Positions 52,663 to 64,000 of a stretch of DNA of 64,000 bases are shown here, piece by piece. The number at the start of each line of letters is the position of its first letter. The stretch's first letter is position 1. Source of the stretch: Deinococcus metalli (lineage in GTDB: Bacteria > Deinococcota > Deinococci > Deinococcales > Deinococcaceae); assembly GCF_014201805.1 (NCBI RefSeq), contig NZ_JACHFK010000013.1, positions 1-64,000 on the forward strand, read 5' to 3'. The translations under genes and the position numbers were made by a program. Below the pieces are notes generated by a model, which did not search any database, had not been told where the DNA came from, and saw only the letters and a list, made by a program, of their open reading frames with translations.

Positions 52663-53970
52663 CTACTCCACGATGATCTTCATCATCAGGCCCCCTCCGC
52701 CCTGCTCCTCAACGTTGTCGTTCACGGTGTGGTGCGGAATATGGCAGTGGAGCAGCCACGTCCCGGGTGTTCTGGCCGTCCAGATGACGTCGTACCGCTG
52801 CCCCGGGCCCACGTTCACGGTGTCGGCGAGAAAGCGGGCACTGGCCTTCAGGGTCTCGCCATCGCGCGCCACCACCTCGAAGGGCCCCCCGTGGACGTGC
52901 ATGGGATGCACGAAGTTGTTGTTCGACCCGATGAATCGCAACTTCACCGTCTGCCCGACCTTCAACCGGATGACGTCCGTGGAGGGGTACGCCTTGCCGT
53001 TGATGGTGAAGTAGTTGGGCAGCGCGCCCTCCATCATCATTGCCGGGAAGGTGTAGCCGTCCCGCCACAGCCATTCCTGAAGCTGCAGGACGTACTCCTT
53101 GTCCGTTCTGGGCTGGTCGCTGACCCTGGCGAGCGCTGTTGCCGCGTCACCCGGCCGAGTCAGCGCCTTGAGCCGCCTGATGTTGGCGGGGTTGGTGGTC
53201 GGATCGATGATCAGCGCGCCGTACAGCCCCAGGCCCTGCTGACGGTCCGATTGGGTGTGCGAGTGGTAGTAGAACGTCCCGGCCTGCACCGCTGTGAAGT
53301 CATAGGTCAAGCTTGCGCCTGGCGCGATGGGCTTTTGCGTGACGTCGCCGACACCATCCATTCGGTTACCGAGAATCAGGCCATGCCAGTGGATGGAGGT
53401 GCCTTCAGGCAGCGTGTTCTTGACGATCACCCGAATGCGGTCACCCTGTTCAAAGCGCAGCCGGGGGCCGGGCACCTGGCCGTTGACCGCGTAGGCGTCC
53501 ACCTGACGGGTCGGGAGGATATTCCAGGTCGTCAGGCCGATGGTCAGGCGGAACTCCTTGACGCCCTTCACGGTCGTGGGGGCCAGGGGGCGGTCACCGC
53601 GGGCGCCCGGGCTCGCGGTGGCCTTCACGTTGGCAGGATCCACGGCGGCCATATCTTTCATGGCGTCCATGCTGGTGCTGGCGGTCATGATCATGCCGGG
53701 GGGCATCACCAGCGAGCCCATGCGGGTCGGCCCGGAGAGGGTGGCTTCCGGCAGTTGATCCAGCGGAACACGTTTGACTGGAGTTCCTGGTGCAGACATG
53801 GACGGCAGCGTCCTCCCACCTCCGGCCGGGGGCATGGTCATGCCGGGCATGGAGGCATTCGGCGCCGCTGGTGCGGGCGTGGCCGCCGACATGCTCCCGG
53901 CCAGGCCGAGGAACGTGATCAGGAACAGGCGAACGTGCTGTACGGGTGCATGTCGAGATGAACTGGTCAC
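52663..53970 (-). CDS. Multicopper oxidase, exported
   Basis: A 435-residue exported oxidase. Signal peptide about 1-30, Met-rich stretch (MPGMTMPP), then the copper motifs: SIHWHGLILGNR, FYYHSHTQSD, HPMHVHGGPF and WLLHCHIPHHTVND. All trinuclear and type 1 His/Cys ligands are present. It probably oxidises Cu(I) or another metal or phenol outside the membrane. GTG 53970 has AAGGAGG 5 bp upstream. A class B box drives it. A dead paralogue is at 39098-39741. Confidence 0.93.
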   Translation of the reverse strand: MTSSSRHAPVQHVRLFLITFLGLAGSMSAATPAPAAPNASMPGMTMPPAGGGRTLPSMSAPGTPVKRVPLDQLPEATLSGPTRMGSLVMPPGMIMTASTSMDAMKDMAAVDPANVKATASPGARGDRPLAPTTVKGVKEFRLTIGLTTWNILPTRQVDAYAVNGQVPGPRLRFEQGDRIRVIVKNTLPEGTSIHWHGLILGNRMDGVGDVTQKPIAPGASLTYDFTAVQAGTFYYHSHTQSDRQQGLGLYGALIIDPTTNPANIRRLKALTRPGDAATALARVSDQPRTDKEYVLQLQEWLWRDGYTFPAMMMEGALPNYFTINGKAYPSTDVIRLKVGQTVKLRFIGSNNNFVHPMHVHGGPFEVVARDGETLKASARFLADTVNVGPGQRYDVIWTARTPGTWLLHCHIPHHTVNDNVEEQGGGGLMMKIIVE

Positions 53971-54053
53971 AGGGACCTCCTTGCCGTGGCTGTCATGACG
54001 CGCCAGTGACGTCCTGTCGGACGATGGAGACGCGGCGCAGGCCACCACACCAG

Positions 54054-54085
54054 AGGCTAGGAACGGCGCGTAAACTTCGTGTAAA
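54054..54085 (-). promoter_or_regulatory. Class B box and -10 of the multicopper oxidase gene
   Basis: TTTACA-N5-TTTACG (54069-54085, minus strand), 9 bp, TAGCCT (54054-54059). Confidence 0.65.
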
Positions 54086-54199
54086 CCGGTGGTCAGGGCG
54101 ACCATCCGCACCAGCCGGACTGGCGCCCAGTGTGGTGGGGCACGGCATACGCCCGCAGGCGGGGGCGAAGTTTCGTCTGAACCCTGGGCCCGGGAGGGC

Positions 54200-54231
54200 T
54201 TTACACGACCTGAACAGTCCAGGGCTACGGT
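54200..54231 (+). promoter_or_regulatory. Class B box and -10 of the Met-rich peptide gene
   Basis: TTTACA-N5-TGAACA (54200-54216), 9 bp, TACGGT (54226-54231), 6 bp, ATG 54238. It is nearly the same sequence as the lnt box. Confidence 0.75.
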
Positions 54232-54237
54232 CAGACC

Positions 54238-54456
54238 ATGCCCGAATTGCCACACGATGTCCGCCCAGCTCCAGCGTCCCGACCGCGCCGGACGCTCCGG
54301 GGGTGGGTGGTGGCCCTGCTGGTCCTGGCCGTGGCCGTCTGGGGTGGATGGGCCCTCAAGTCCACGGTGAAGTGGGACACCATGCCGGGCATGGACATGT
54401 CAGGCGGCGCCGCCATGCCTGGGATGGCGCCGGCGCCCAGCGGCCCGCGCCGCTGA
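54238..54456 (+). CDS. Small membrane protein with a Met-rich periplasmic tail
   Basis: A 72-residue protein: basic N-terminus, one helix (about 23-40) and a tail with MPGMDMSGGAAMPGM (about 49-63), a pattern used to bind Cu(I)/Cu(II) outside the membrane. The tail resembles the Met motif of the multicopper oxidase encoded divergently. Leaderless start under a class B box. Probably a copper-binding accessory; no known family. Confidence 0.7.
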   Translation: MPELPHDVRPAPASRPRRTLRGWVVALLVLAVAVWGGWALKSTVKWDTMPGMDMSGGAAMPGMAPAPSGPRR

Positions 54457-54578
54457 CAATCGGTTCTGACGCTGTGCTCCCTGCAGAGGGCCGCGGCTCA
54501 CGTCAACTCCCGAAGGTGTGCTCTGGTTTCCGGGCGGCCGCGCTACAGTGCCGGACGTCAGGTGAGGGGATTGGCCGG

Positions 54579-54920
54579 GTGAAGACCACGCACATTGACA
54601 TCGACGAATCGGAGATCGGCGGTCACATTCTGCCGGGGGCTGTGGTGGTGCCGGAGAGACACCGGTATGCAGCGCAGCGGCGGCTCATGGACCTGCGTCA
54701 GCGGATGCTGCGGGAGACGCGGATGCACGGGTAGCCGATCCTCGATCCGGCGCGCTCCGACGCTGACCGCACGTCCAGGCAGCGCACCGAGCGGCTGGCC
54801 CTGGGCGGGCTTCCAGAAGTGCACGCGGCGGAACTGTGGACGGGCGACGAGGTCTTCTGGCAGGCGCGGGACGGCACGCCCCGGCTGGGTTGTGGCAAGT
54901 TGTTGACGTCAGGGCAATGA
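54579..54920 (+). pseudogene. Hypothetical gene interrupted by an amber codon
   Basis: From GTG 54579 the frame reads 51 residues (TTHIDIDESEIGGHILPGA...) to TAG at 54732-54734, then continues sensibly for 61 codons (PEVHAAELWTGDEVFWQARD...) to TGA 54918-54920. The continuous protein-like character on both sides suggests one gene with a stop mutation. Family not recognised. Confidence 0.45.
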
Positions 54921-54930
54921 AAGAGCCTCA

Positions 54931-54969
54931 GTAACACAGGTGGCCTGAACTTCAGGCCACCTGTGTTAC
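54931..54969. repeat. Perfect 39-bp palindrome at the end of IS6-like copy 2
   Basis: Two 19-bp arms around a single central base. It includes the stop codon of the transposase-like frame (TQVA then TGA on the minus strand). Confidence 0.85.
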
Positions 54970-55663
54970 AACGTCGCGCCAGAGCACGAATGCCCGTTTT
55001 TGGTGGTGACGACGATGATGAGCGGGAAGGGTGCAACGGGCTGGATGGTGCAGATTCGTGATGCGGGCGTGCAGGTCAAGAAATCCTTGTGCTCGTCGCC
55101 GTGATCTAAATCCGCGTTGCTGGCGCTCTTGTCGTGTGGAACGATGGGACTGCTCAACCAGATTGTTGCAGCGAGCCGTGGAGACCACCTGGACGTGCTC
55201 CACAGCGTGGAGCACCGGAAGTTCGCGAAGGGCTGCACCGTAACTCCAGAGCTTGTCCGTGTGGATGGTGACCGGGACGCCATGCTCGCCCAGGAGCCGG
55301 ATGAAGAAGGACGTGGCAGCTTTGGTATCCCTGTGACGCTGAAGGAACACGTCCAAGACAACACCGTGTTCGTCGACTGCCCGCCATAACCAGTGGGTGA
55401 CGCCGCCCACGTCCACGTGCCGTGACGTCGAGGTGCCACCGGGAACCCCGTCGGGGTTCCCGGCGGCGCAGGCCCTGGGCGAACAGGTCGCTGAACTTGA
55501 TACACCACGTGCGGATGGATTCGCGGGTGACGGCAATTCCCCGCTCCAGCAAGAGTTCCTCGACGTCCCGATAACTCACCGTGAACCGGTAGTACAGCCA
55601 AACGGCGTACCCAATGACCTCAAGAGGGAATCGGTAGCCGACAAGCCTCTGCCCGTTCAGCAC
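54952..55663 (-). pseudogene. IS6-family transposase, copy 2, frameshifted
   Basis: The N-terminal half is intact (YRFPLEVIGYAVWLYYRFTV, then YRDVEELLLERGI, IRTWCIKFSDLFAQGLRRR). A shift near 55430 moves the rest to another frame (THWLWRAVDEHGVVLDVFLQ, ARCNNLVEQSHR, ending VTQVA). The DDE core is otherwise readable, so the loss is fairly recent. Confidence 0.85.
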
Positions 55664-55689
55664 TGCGTCACCCTACTCCAATAACTTGC

Positions 55690-56337
55690 CATAACCGCGA
55701 CCGGGACAGTGAAGAACGGCTCTTCGAACGGGGGATCGCTGTCGCCCACGAGTCCGTCCATACGTGGTGTATCAAGTTCAGTGACCTGTTCGACCAAGGT
55801 TGACGCCACCGCGAACCCTGACGGGGTTTGCAGCGGCACCGTGACGAGACGCACATGGATGTCGGTGGGGTACGGCTCTGGTTGTGGCGGGCCGTGGATG
55901 AGCGCGGCGCCGTGTTGGACGTCTTCTTGCAGGCACACCGGGATACCGAGGCCGCCAGCTCGTTCTTCCAGCGACTGTTGGGTGAATACGACGTGCCAGA
56001 GGTCATTCACACGGAGAAGCTCAGGAGGCACGGCGCCGCCCTACGGGAACGTCCCGTGCTCCACAGCGTGGAGCACGTCCAAGTGGTCTCCACGGCGCGT
56101 TGCAACACCCTCATTGAACAGTCTCATCGGCCGGCCCGGCAGCAGGAACGTCAGCAGCGAGGCTTCCGTTCACGAAAACGCGCTCACGGCGTCCTCGACC
56201 TGCACGCCCGGATCACGAACCTCCACAACCCCGCTCGCTCCACTGTCTCCGCTCGTCATCGCCGTCGCCAGCAACACACTGCGTTCGAGTCGTGGCGAGG
56301 CGTGGTACAGCAGGTGGCCTGCATCTCAGGCCACCTG
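55690..56337 (+). pseudogene. IS6-family transposase, copy 3, inverted and decayed
   Basis: It faces away from copy 2 (5' ends about 30 bp apart). The start (RDSEERLFERGIAVAHES) is degenerate and an in-frame stop follows CIKFSDLFDQG. From 55828 the core is open (LWLWRAVDERGAVLDVFLQA, then STARCNTLIEQSHRPARQQE). The stop of the core has changed to a Cys codon, so the frame runs on past the terminal hairpin. Confidence 0.8.
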
Positions 56338-56344
56338 CTGTACC
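56304..56344. repeat. Perfect palindrome at the end of IS6-like copy 3
   Basis: Two 18-bp arms with a five-base loop, again covering the original transposase end (VVQQVA). It shares the core CAGGTGGCCTG with the copy 2 palindrome. Confidence 0.85.
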
Positions 56345-56743
56345 GAGGCCACTCGCTCCCTGCAGGCCACAACCATTCCGCTGAGACTTTGTGTCCGCCC
56401 CCGGATGCTGACCCATCCCAGGTGCTGCGCCTCTTGAGCCCGTCCCTGCAGAAGACTGTTCTGCTGAAGCTGCCAGAGGATGTGGACGCCCTGACCCGCG
56501 CGGCGCGCTCGTTTCAAGCGGAGGTCACCCGTTGCGCCTTGAACGATCTCTCTGTGCGTTCCTGTCCAACGCCCTGGCCGTGAGCGGCCGCCCATGGAGG
56601 GGAGGTGCCGTCGTGCGCGACCAGCGGTTCGGAGAGGAGCAGCGGCTGCTGGCCCTCAGCATCTGAGCCGCCCGTATTCCAGCCGCACACTCGGCACGGG
56701 CGGCCCTGGGAGCTGGGTGTGGCGGCCAGGGCCGCCGTGACCC
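56345..56743. other. Gene-free stretch
   Basis: Only read-through from IS6-like copy 3 and chance frames; no family or ribosome-binding site recognised. Confidence 0.4.
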
Positions 56744-57574
56744 TCAGCTTCCCCCGGCGACCGGCGTGATGCCGTTGCGGTCGAAGATCGACTGGAGCTG
56801 GGCGGCGCTCAGCGGGCCGAAGTGACGCTCCAGGATCCGGCCATCTGGAGCGACCAGGAGCGTGGTGGGCAGGCCGCTGATCTGCAGGGCCGACGACGCC
56901 GGCCCGCTGTCGCGGAAGTAGGGACCGGGGAATCCAACGCTCTGCAAGTAGGCTGACACGGCGGCCGGCGGCTCGGCCGAATCGACCAGCGTCACGGGAT
57001 AGCCGCGCCGCGCGGCATCCACCAGCAGGGGCATCTCCAGGCGGCACGGTGGGCACCAGGAGGCCCAGACATTGACCAGGGTGGGGCCTGGCAGGGTCGC
57101 GAACGTGATGGGCGTGCCGCGCGCGCCCGGCGCGGCGTAGCGTTCCAGGGGCAGGGTGCCCGGCACCGTACGCAGCGTGGGAGCCGGCTTGAGCAGCAGC
57201 GGAGCCACACCGATCAGGGCCGCCCCCAGCAGTGCTGGCAGCAGAGTGGGCCCGCGGCGCCGGGCGATCAGCAGCATCGTCAGCACCCCGAAGCCCAGCG
57301 CCCATCCCAGGCTCAGGGTGCCGGTGCGCAGATCGATCACCGAGCGCACCCGTTCCCAACCTGAAGCCTGGAGCGCCCCCCACGACGGCAGCGTCGAGGC
57401 CAGACGACCACCCAGCAGTCCGGCAACCAGGCCCCACAGCGCGGCCCGGTCCAGCACGGCGTCGCGCCGACGACCCACCAGCGTCAGCAGCGCAACGGCC
57501 CCCAGCAACAAGGCCAGTCGGTTCCAGTCGAGCGTGAAGCCCAGCAGGTTCAGGGCGTCAGGGGTCACTTGCAT
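56744..57574 (-). CDS. TlpA/ResA-type thiol oxidoreductase with a membrane N-terminus
   Basis: A 276-residue protein: about four helices (residues 15-130) followed by a periplasmic thioredoxin domain with active site WASWCPPCR (about 171-179) and the cis-Pro motif GLPTTLLV. It uses electrons from a CcdA-type partner (encoded just upstream) to reduce thiols, for example in heme or copper-site maturation. The membrane part recalls the Lgt-like N-terminus found in some TlpA proteins. Confidence 0.85.
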   Translation of the reverse strand: MQVTPDALNLLGFTLDWNRLALLLGAVALLTLVGRRRDAVLDRAALWGLVAGLLGGRLASTLPSWGALQASGWERVRSVIDLRTGTLSLGWALGFGVLTMLLIARRRGPTLLPALLGAALIGVAPLLLKPAPTLRTVPGTLPLERYAAPGARGTPITFATLPGPTLVNVWASWCPPCRLEMPLLVDAARRGYPVTLVDSAEPPAAVSAYLQSVGFPGPYFRDSGPASSALQISGLPTTLLVAPDGRILERHFGPLSAAQLQSIFDRNGITPVAGGS

Positions 57575-57593
57575 GAAAACATCACGTCAGGCC

Positions 57594-58556
57594 TCACATC
57601 AACCAGTACACGAAGGTGTCAAAGAGGCCGGTGAGCACGAACACCGCGCCGGCCAGTGGCGTGACCAGGCGGCCCAGGTGGCGGGCCTGCACAGCCGGAT
57701 TCGCGGCGCCCTGGGCGGGCAGCAGTCCAACCACGATCAGCAGCGGCACACTCATGCCCAGAGCGAAGAGGGCCGGGTAAAACGCACCGGCGGGCGCCGT
57801 CAAGGCCTGGGGCAGGGTCAGGCCGAAGAACAGCAAAAAGAGCGTGGGACAGAAACTGAAGCTGAAGGCCAGGCCCAGCGTGAACGCGCCCCAGACCCCG
57901 CCGCGCCGTCCCCAGACGGCCCGCAGCCGCACCGCCAGACGCGCGCCAAGCAGCCAGTGCCAGCGCACCACCCCAAGCATCACTAGGCCCGAAAGCAGCG
58001 TCAGCGGGCCGAGCACCCGCCGCACGCCGGCAAAGAACTCCGCCGGGGCCGGCACCGCCCGACCGACGAGGGCCAGAATGATCGCGCCACCCAAGACGTA
58101 GACCAGGACGCGCGCCAGCAGGTACGCAGCGGCCCGCCGGTGCGGCTGCCCGCTTCGACCATCCTTGACCACGTAGGCCAGGGCAGCCGCGCCACTCGAC
58201 AACTGGCACGGGGCCACCGCGCCCATCAAACCCAGCAGGACGGGTGTCAGCGGTGAGGAGCCCCTCTGCAGCCGCAGGGCATTGATCGGTTCGCTCAGTC
58301 GCCCACCCAACTCGGACGCGCCCCGGTACAGCCAGCCGGCGAGCGTCCTGAGCTCCTCTACGCCCAGCACCATCACTGACGCTCCGGCCAGGCCCACAAT
58401 GGCGAGCAGCGGCCATGGACGCCAATGCGCCTCACGCGGGGCAGCATGAACCTCCTGCATGCCAGCGCTTCCCAGGTTGCCGGGTGGAACCTGGCCCACG
58501 GCATCCGCACCAGGACGCGTCCACCCTGTCCCTCCGTCGGCTTCAGCTGGAGTCAC
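57594..58556 (-). CDS. CcdA/DsbD-type membrane thiol transporter
   Basis: A 320-residue membrane protein: cytoplasmic N-terminus about 1-45, an extra helix at 52-66, then six to seven helices with the two redox Cys in VAPCQLSSG and FSFCPTLFLLFFG. It passes electrons from cytoplasmic thioredoxin to the TlpA-like protein, 19 bp downstream. GTG 58556 was chosen because it lies 7 bp behind the -10 (leaderless). Confidence 0.85.
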   Translation of the reverse strand: MTPAEADGGTGWTRPGADAVGQVPPGNLGSAGMQEVHAAPREAHWRPWPLLAIVGLAGASVMVLGVEELRTLAGWLYRGASELGGRLSEPINALRLQRGSSPLTPVLLGLMGAVAPCQLSSGAAALAYVVKDGRSGQPHRRAAAYLLARVLVYVLGGAIILALVGRAVPAPAEFFAGVRRVLGPLTLLSGLVMLGVVRWHWLLGARLAVRLRAVWGRRGGVWGAFTLGLAFSFSFCPTLFLLFFGLTLPQALTAPAGAFYPALFALGMSVPLLIVVGLLPAQGAANPAVQARHLGRLVTPLAGAVFVLTGLFDTFVYWLM

Positions 58557-58563
58557 GTCCTTC

Positions 58564-58595
58564 ACCGTACTGGGGCTGTGTTTCATTCGTGTAAA
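58564..58595 (-). promoter_or_regulatory. Class B box and -10 of the CcdA-TlpA operon
   Basis: TTTACA-N5-GAAACA (58579-58595, minus strand), 9 bp, TACGGT (58564-58569), 7 bp, GTG 58556. Confidence 0.65.
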
Positions 58596-58714
58596 GGCCG
58601 CGCGAGGACGACCCCTTCAGTGCTGCTGAGCGCGGATTCGGCGGGCGCAGGCTTGAGGACGAAGCCCCCGTCCAGGCCCCACACTTGGCCACGCGCCGTC
58701 CTCCCACCACTTTG

Positions 58715-58735
58715 AACCTCCCCAGGGGGGTGGAA
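58715..58735. promoter_or_regulatory. Orphan CsoR-type palindrome
   Basis: CCTCCCC-A-GGGGGGTGG resembles the operators of copA and copZ, but no promoter or gene can be linked to it. The stretch 58596-58960 otherwise holds only the leader of the next gene. Confidence 0.4.
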
Positions 58736-58818
58736 CGAGAAGATTGAAGTGTAGCGGCAAGATGTTGAGAATTATGGACTCCCACACACCGTCATCGAGA
58801 CAATCCATGACGCGGGAG

Positions 58819-58845
58819 TTGACTCCCCCCCGGGGGGGGTATAGG
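58819..58845 (+). promoter_or_regulatory. Promoter and CsoR-type operator of the second P1B ATPase
   Basis: TTGACT (58819-58824), a 15-bp spacer of C7-G8, TATAGG (58840-58845). The operator fills the spacer as in copZ-csoR. A leader of about 110 nt follows. Confidence 0.7.
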
Positions 58846-58960
58846 GTGCGGGCGTGGGTGGGCCCGCCATCCCAACGCCGCTCCGTTTCATACCATCCAA
58901 CCGCCCGCAGATCCCACCGGTCATCACCGCCCCACATCGGCACCGGAAAGCAGGGAGACC

Positions 58961-61432
<2,472 letters not shown>

Positions 61433-62301
61433 GGCGCTTGACGGGAATTGAATACGGCCTGCGGCACCATGGGGGTTCTGAATTCTCCGGCTGCCGCGCC
61501 GTGATGGCACCTTCCCCTGGAGATCTTCCCATGACCCCGGCCAGCACCCGTCCATCCGCACCATGCTGCCGTCCCATCCCCTCGCGGCGCAGGCGGGCCT
61601 GCGCACCACATCCTTTTCCGATGCCTGGACGCATGTCTCGACTGTGGGGCGATCTGCCGCTCGTGTGCCGACGTCTGTCTGTTCAGAGATGAACCTGCCG
61701 ACCTGGCAGAGCTACGTGATGGCTGTCGTCAACGCCGTCGAGCGCTCTGCCGCCGGCTTCACGAACACGACGCGCACTTTCGGAAGTCTCCTGTCTCCGG
61801 TACTGGCAGGGCCGCTGTATGCCGGCGTGTCGGTGTGGCCTGTGTGGTGGCCGGCGGCCTGAAACTCGCCTACGACGTGGCCCAGATTCAGAGCGCTCAC
61901 CCCGCCGGAGGACACAGGCGACGGCGCGGCGCGACCACAGGACGGTGGAGCCGCGACACAGAACGCCATCTCAGAACATGGCCCCGTCAGGGGGAGGCGC
62001 GCCGGAGGATCGCGCGCGGCGGGGTCTGGTCACATGCGGGTGGGCACGATTGGTCTTCAGACGGGGCAGAACGACACCACGACCAAGCAGTGGGTCGTGT
62101 GTACCGCGCTTCCCGGCCGGATTCCGGACGCAGACGCCAGGTTCCATCCCGACGGAAACAAGGGCTCACAACGCACTCGCGAATCCGGCGTGCCCTGTAC
62201 TGCCACCCAACGGTCGCCCCAAGCGGTGACGGCGCCCGCGGGGTACTGGAGTGAACTCGGCACCGCTCAGATCGGCGGCGGCCTTCTCCCAGGTGCCACT
62301 C
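61433..62301. other. Decayed region with an MFS remnant
   Basis: Besides the transporter fragment noted separately, no gene is supported. Several overlapping open frames have no family match and no ribosome-binding sites. Confidence 0.45.
61605..61890 (+). pseudogene. MFS transporter C-terminal fragment
   Basis: TWQSYVMAVVNAVERSAAGF, then TNTTRTFGSLLSPVLAGPLY and, after a frameshift, VVAGGLKLAYDVA form the last helices of a major-facilitator protein. The N-terminal two thirds are missing. Confidence 0.65.
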
Positions 62302-63420
62302 TCACGGACGGCGATGCAGAAAGCCGAGCACCGCCTGCGCCAGAGCGTGCGCCAGCGTTCGCTGATACGACGCCTGTGCGAGCTTCGGGCCCTCCACCGG
62401 ATGCGACCCGAAGCCGAGTTCCACCAGGATGGCCGGCGTCGTCGGGTTGCGGATGACATAGAACGCGTCCGTCTTTACCCCCCGGCTCTGCGCCCCCGTC
62501 GCCCGCACCAGGCTGGCGTGCACCGCCTGGGCCAGCTGCCGGGAGAACGACCGTTTGGCCTGCGCGAGGAGGTCTCCCAGCATGGACTGCGCGCCAGTCG
62601 ACAGCGCCCGGGTGAGCGCTTCCCCGGCGGCGCCGCCCCCGTTCTCGAAGACCGCGGTACTGCGGCCCTGCCCCTCCAGTGGCGCCCCGAAGTAGAAGGC
62701 CTCGATGCCCTGCGCGGAAGACCCGGCTGCATTGGTGTGGATGCTCACGAAGGCGCTGACCGTCCCACTGCTGGCCAGCCTGGCGCGTTTGTCCAAATCC
62801 GTGCGCTTGTTCGGGTCCAGGTGCCGGTCGGTCGTGCGGGTCATGACCACGTCCACGCCGTTGCGGACCAGCTCCTCCCGGACAAGGAGGGCCACCGCGA
62901 GGTTGACGTCTGCCTCGCGCACCCAGGGGCTCGCCATACCCGGGTCGTTCCCCCCATGTCCGGGGTCGAGCACGACGCGCGGGCGGGGGGCGGTGCCTGA
63001 TGTCGTGCTGGCAGGACGCACTGTGGCCGCCGGAACCGAGGCCGGAGTCCGGGCGCAGGGGATGGGTACGTCGACCACCAGGCGGCGCGGCTGGCCACCC
63101 GACGCTTCCAACATCCGGGACGTCGCCCGGGTGCAGCCCGGAGCCAGCTGCACCGTCAGCACCCGGCCCGCCACGGCATACCGGGTGACACCCGGGGCGT
63201 CTGGGTTACCCTGCTCAGACGGCACGGCCCGTCCCAGGGTGACCGTGAGGGTCTGCCCGCGGAGGACACTGCGCTGTGTCGTGGTGCTGGGCAGGGGGAA
63301 CACCAGACGGGTGTAGCCGTCATGCGTGCCCACGCGCGGCGCGGCCAAGGCGGAGGTGCACAGGAGCAGCGCGGCGACACTCCACCCCCACAAGCCGGAC
63401 GAGAAACTGGGGGTGACCAC
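62302..63420 (-). CDS. N-acetylmuramoyl-L-alanine amidase (Amidase_3), exported
   Basis: A 372-residue exported enzyme: signal peptide at about 1-26, an AMIN-like beta domain (about 28-120), a Pro/Thr linker and the amidase domain (about 145-372). The zinc ligands are in DPGHGGND (His), VREADVN (Glu) and SIHTNA (His); the catalytic Glu is in LVELGFGSH. It cuts the sugar-peptide bond in peptidoglycan. GTG 63420 lies 7 bp behind TACACT, so the mRNA is probably leaderless. Confidence 0.92.
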   Translation of the reverse strand: MVTPSFSSGLWGWSVAALLLCTSALAAPRVGTHDGYTRLVFPLPSTTTQRSVLRGQTLTVTLGRAVPSEQGNPDAPGVTRYAVAGRVLTVQLAPGCTRATSRMLEASGGQPRRLVVDVPIPCARTPASVPAATVRPASTTSGTAPRPRVVLDPGHGGNDPGMASPWVREADVNLAVALLVREELVRNGVDVVMTRTTDRHLDPNKRTDLDKRARLASSGTVSAFVSIHTNAAGSSAQGIEAFYFGAPLEGQGRSTAVFENGGGAAGEALTRALSTGAQSMLGDLLAQAKRSFSRQLAQAVHASLVRATGAQSRGVKTDAFYVIRNPTTPAILVELGFGSHPVEGPKLAQASYQRTLAHALAQAVLGFLHRRP

Positions 63421-63507
63421 AGCGCGCAGTGTACGGGAGTCGCCCGGGCCAGCCGATGCACGGCGCGCCGCTTCACCCGTCAGGCGAAGTGGCGCGGTGA
63501 CTGGACG

Positions 63508-63766
63508 TCAGCGCAGACCGCGCAGGGACTTGAGGATGGCGATCTGGATGACGGCGCCGACCATACCCCGAGAACCTGTGTGTGGCGCTGGTGCCAACGG
63601 CAGTGCCGATGTGGAGCAGGTCACCGAGGATCCAGCGGCCCAGCATGGCGCCGACGATCCCGATCAGGATGTTGAGCAGCGCACCCTGCTGCGGATGGGT
63701 GTTCATCAGGATGCTGGCGAGCCAGCCTGCCAGGGCGCCGACCAGCATGGCAATGATTCAGGACAT
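63508..63766 (-). pseudogene. GlsB/YeaQ/YmgE-family membrane protein, broken
   Basis: The expected start ATG-TCC is followed by TGA where a Trp codon belongs (63758-63760). The frame then reads [17 protein letters not shown] and [18 protein letters not shown], shifts near 63570, and ends [17 protein letters not shown]. Re-initiation at ATG 63748 is possible but the frameshift would still remove the last helix. Confidence 0.75.
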
Positions 63767-63834
63767 AGGCCGCCTCGCGCCGCTGCGCGGTTCACCAGTC
63801 GGGTCGGCCGCCGCGCGCTGGTTCATGCCTTGCT

Positions 63835-64000
63835 TCAAGACGGGGCCACGTGCGTCTCAGGCAGCACCTCGAAAGTCACGTCACTGCTGGTGTCGCCATA
63901 CAGGACGCGGTCCGTCACCAGAATCGGGTAGATGACGCCCTGAACGGACGCGCTCGGCTCGGAGATGCCCTCGCGGTCGGCGAGCCGCAGTCCCACCTGG
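63835..64000 (-). CDS. Hypothetical protein, C-terminal part (partial at window edge)
   Basis: The last 54 residues of a frame that begins outside the window. It is beta-rich (VQGVIYPILVTDRVLYGD, then VTFEVLPET) and soluble. I recognise the style of a conserved hypothetical protein but no function. Confidence 0.55.
   Translation of the reverse strand, partial: QVGLRLADREGISEPSASVQGVIYPILVTDRVLYGDTSSDVTFEVLPETHVAPS

Overview
The window looks like part of a large plasmid or secondary replicon of a Deinococcus (Deinococcota). The evidence is the high G+C content, a RepA-type initiator next to an iteron array, numerous start codons sitting 6-8 bases behind a -10 hexamer (leaderless mRNAs, known to be common in this genus), and gene families typical of it. 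The sequence suggests accessory DNA devoted to the cell envelope and to metals. It carries no rRNA, tRNA or CRISPR that I can see.

Layout. 0-4.9 kb: the right end of an IS21-family element cutting off a type IV (AbiE-like) toxin gene, then its antitoxin-like partner, repA and nine iterons. 4.9-9.9 kb: two-component system 1 (TCS1), a stress-type gene with an amber stop, a VIT-type Fe/Mn transporter and an IS5 remnant. 9.9-30.7 kb: an envelope island with two PAP2 phosphatases, a polysaccharide deacetylase, a lysozyme-like protein, TCS2, an ABC exporter operon, DedA, UppP, two COG4705 membrane proteins, a subtilase, a PIG-L deacetylase and TCS3. 31-38.7 kb: a transpeptidase, Lnt, TCS4, Lgt, a DUF305 protein and a LysM-M23 endopeptidase. 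39-45.4 kb: copper genes (a decayed multicopper oxidase and DUF4396 gene, CopA, CopZ, CsoR, DUF305, a Cys-rich copper-storage-like protein). 45.6-51.8 kb: a solitary nuclease-like gene and an FTR1 iron operon with a hydantoinase-like gene. 52-58.6 kb: three decayed IS6-like copies around an intact multicopper oxidase, a Met-rich membrane peptide and a CcdA-TlpA thiol pair. 58.9-64 kb: a second P1B ATPase, an MFS remnant, an amidase, a broken GlsB-like gene and a partial gene.

The main unifying observation is regulatory. At least 22 promoters share one geometry: two hexamers spaced 11 bp start to start, 9 bp, a -10 hexamer, and often a start codon 6-7 bp later. The hexamers fall into classes. 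TATACC/TTTACC (A1) precedes the PAP2, deacetylase, DedA, UppP, COG4705 and subtilase genes and the PAP2-TCS3 operon. TTTACC-type (A2) precedes TCS2, an acidic secreted protein and the ABC operon. TTTACA/TGAACA (B) precedes lnt, a transpeptidase, lgt-TCS4, DUF305, LysM-M23, the Cys-rich protein, the multicopper oxidase, the Met-rich peptide and CcdA-TlpA. GTGACA (C) precedes TCS1. The response-regulator recognition helices resemble one another in the same order as the hexamers do, so I infer four paralogous OmpR-type systems: A1/A2 for undecaprenyl-phosphate and envelope functions, B for copper plus lipoprotein maturation. A separate CsoR circuit with G/C palindromes covers copA, copZ-csoR and the second ATPase.
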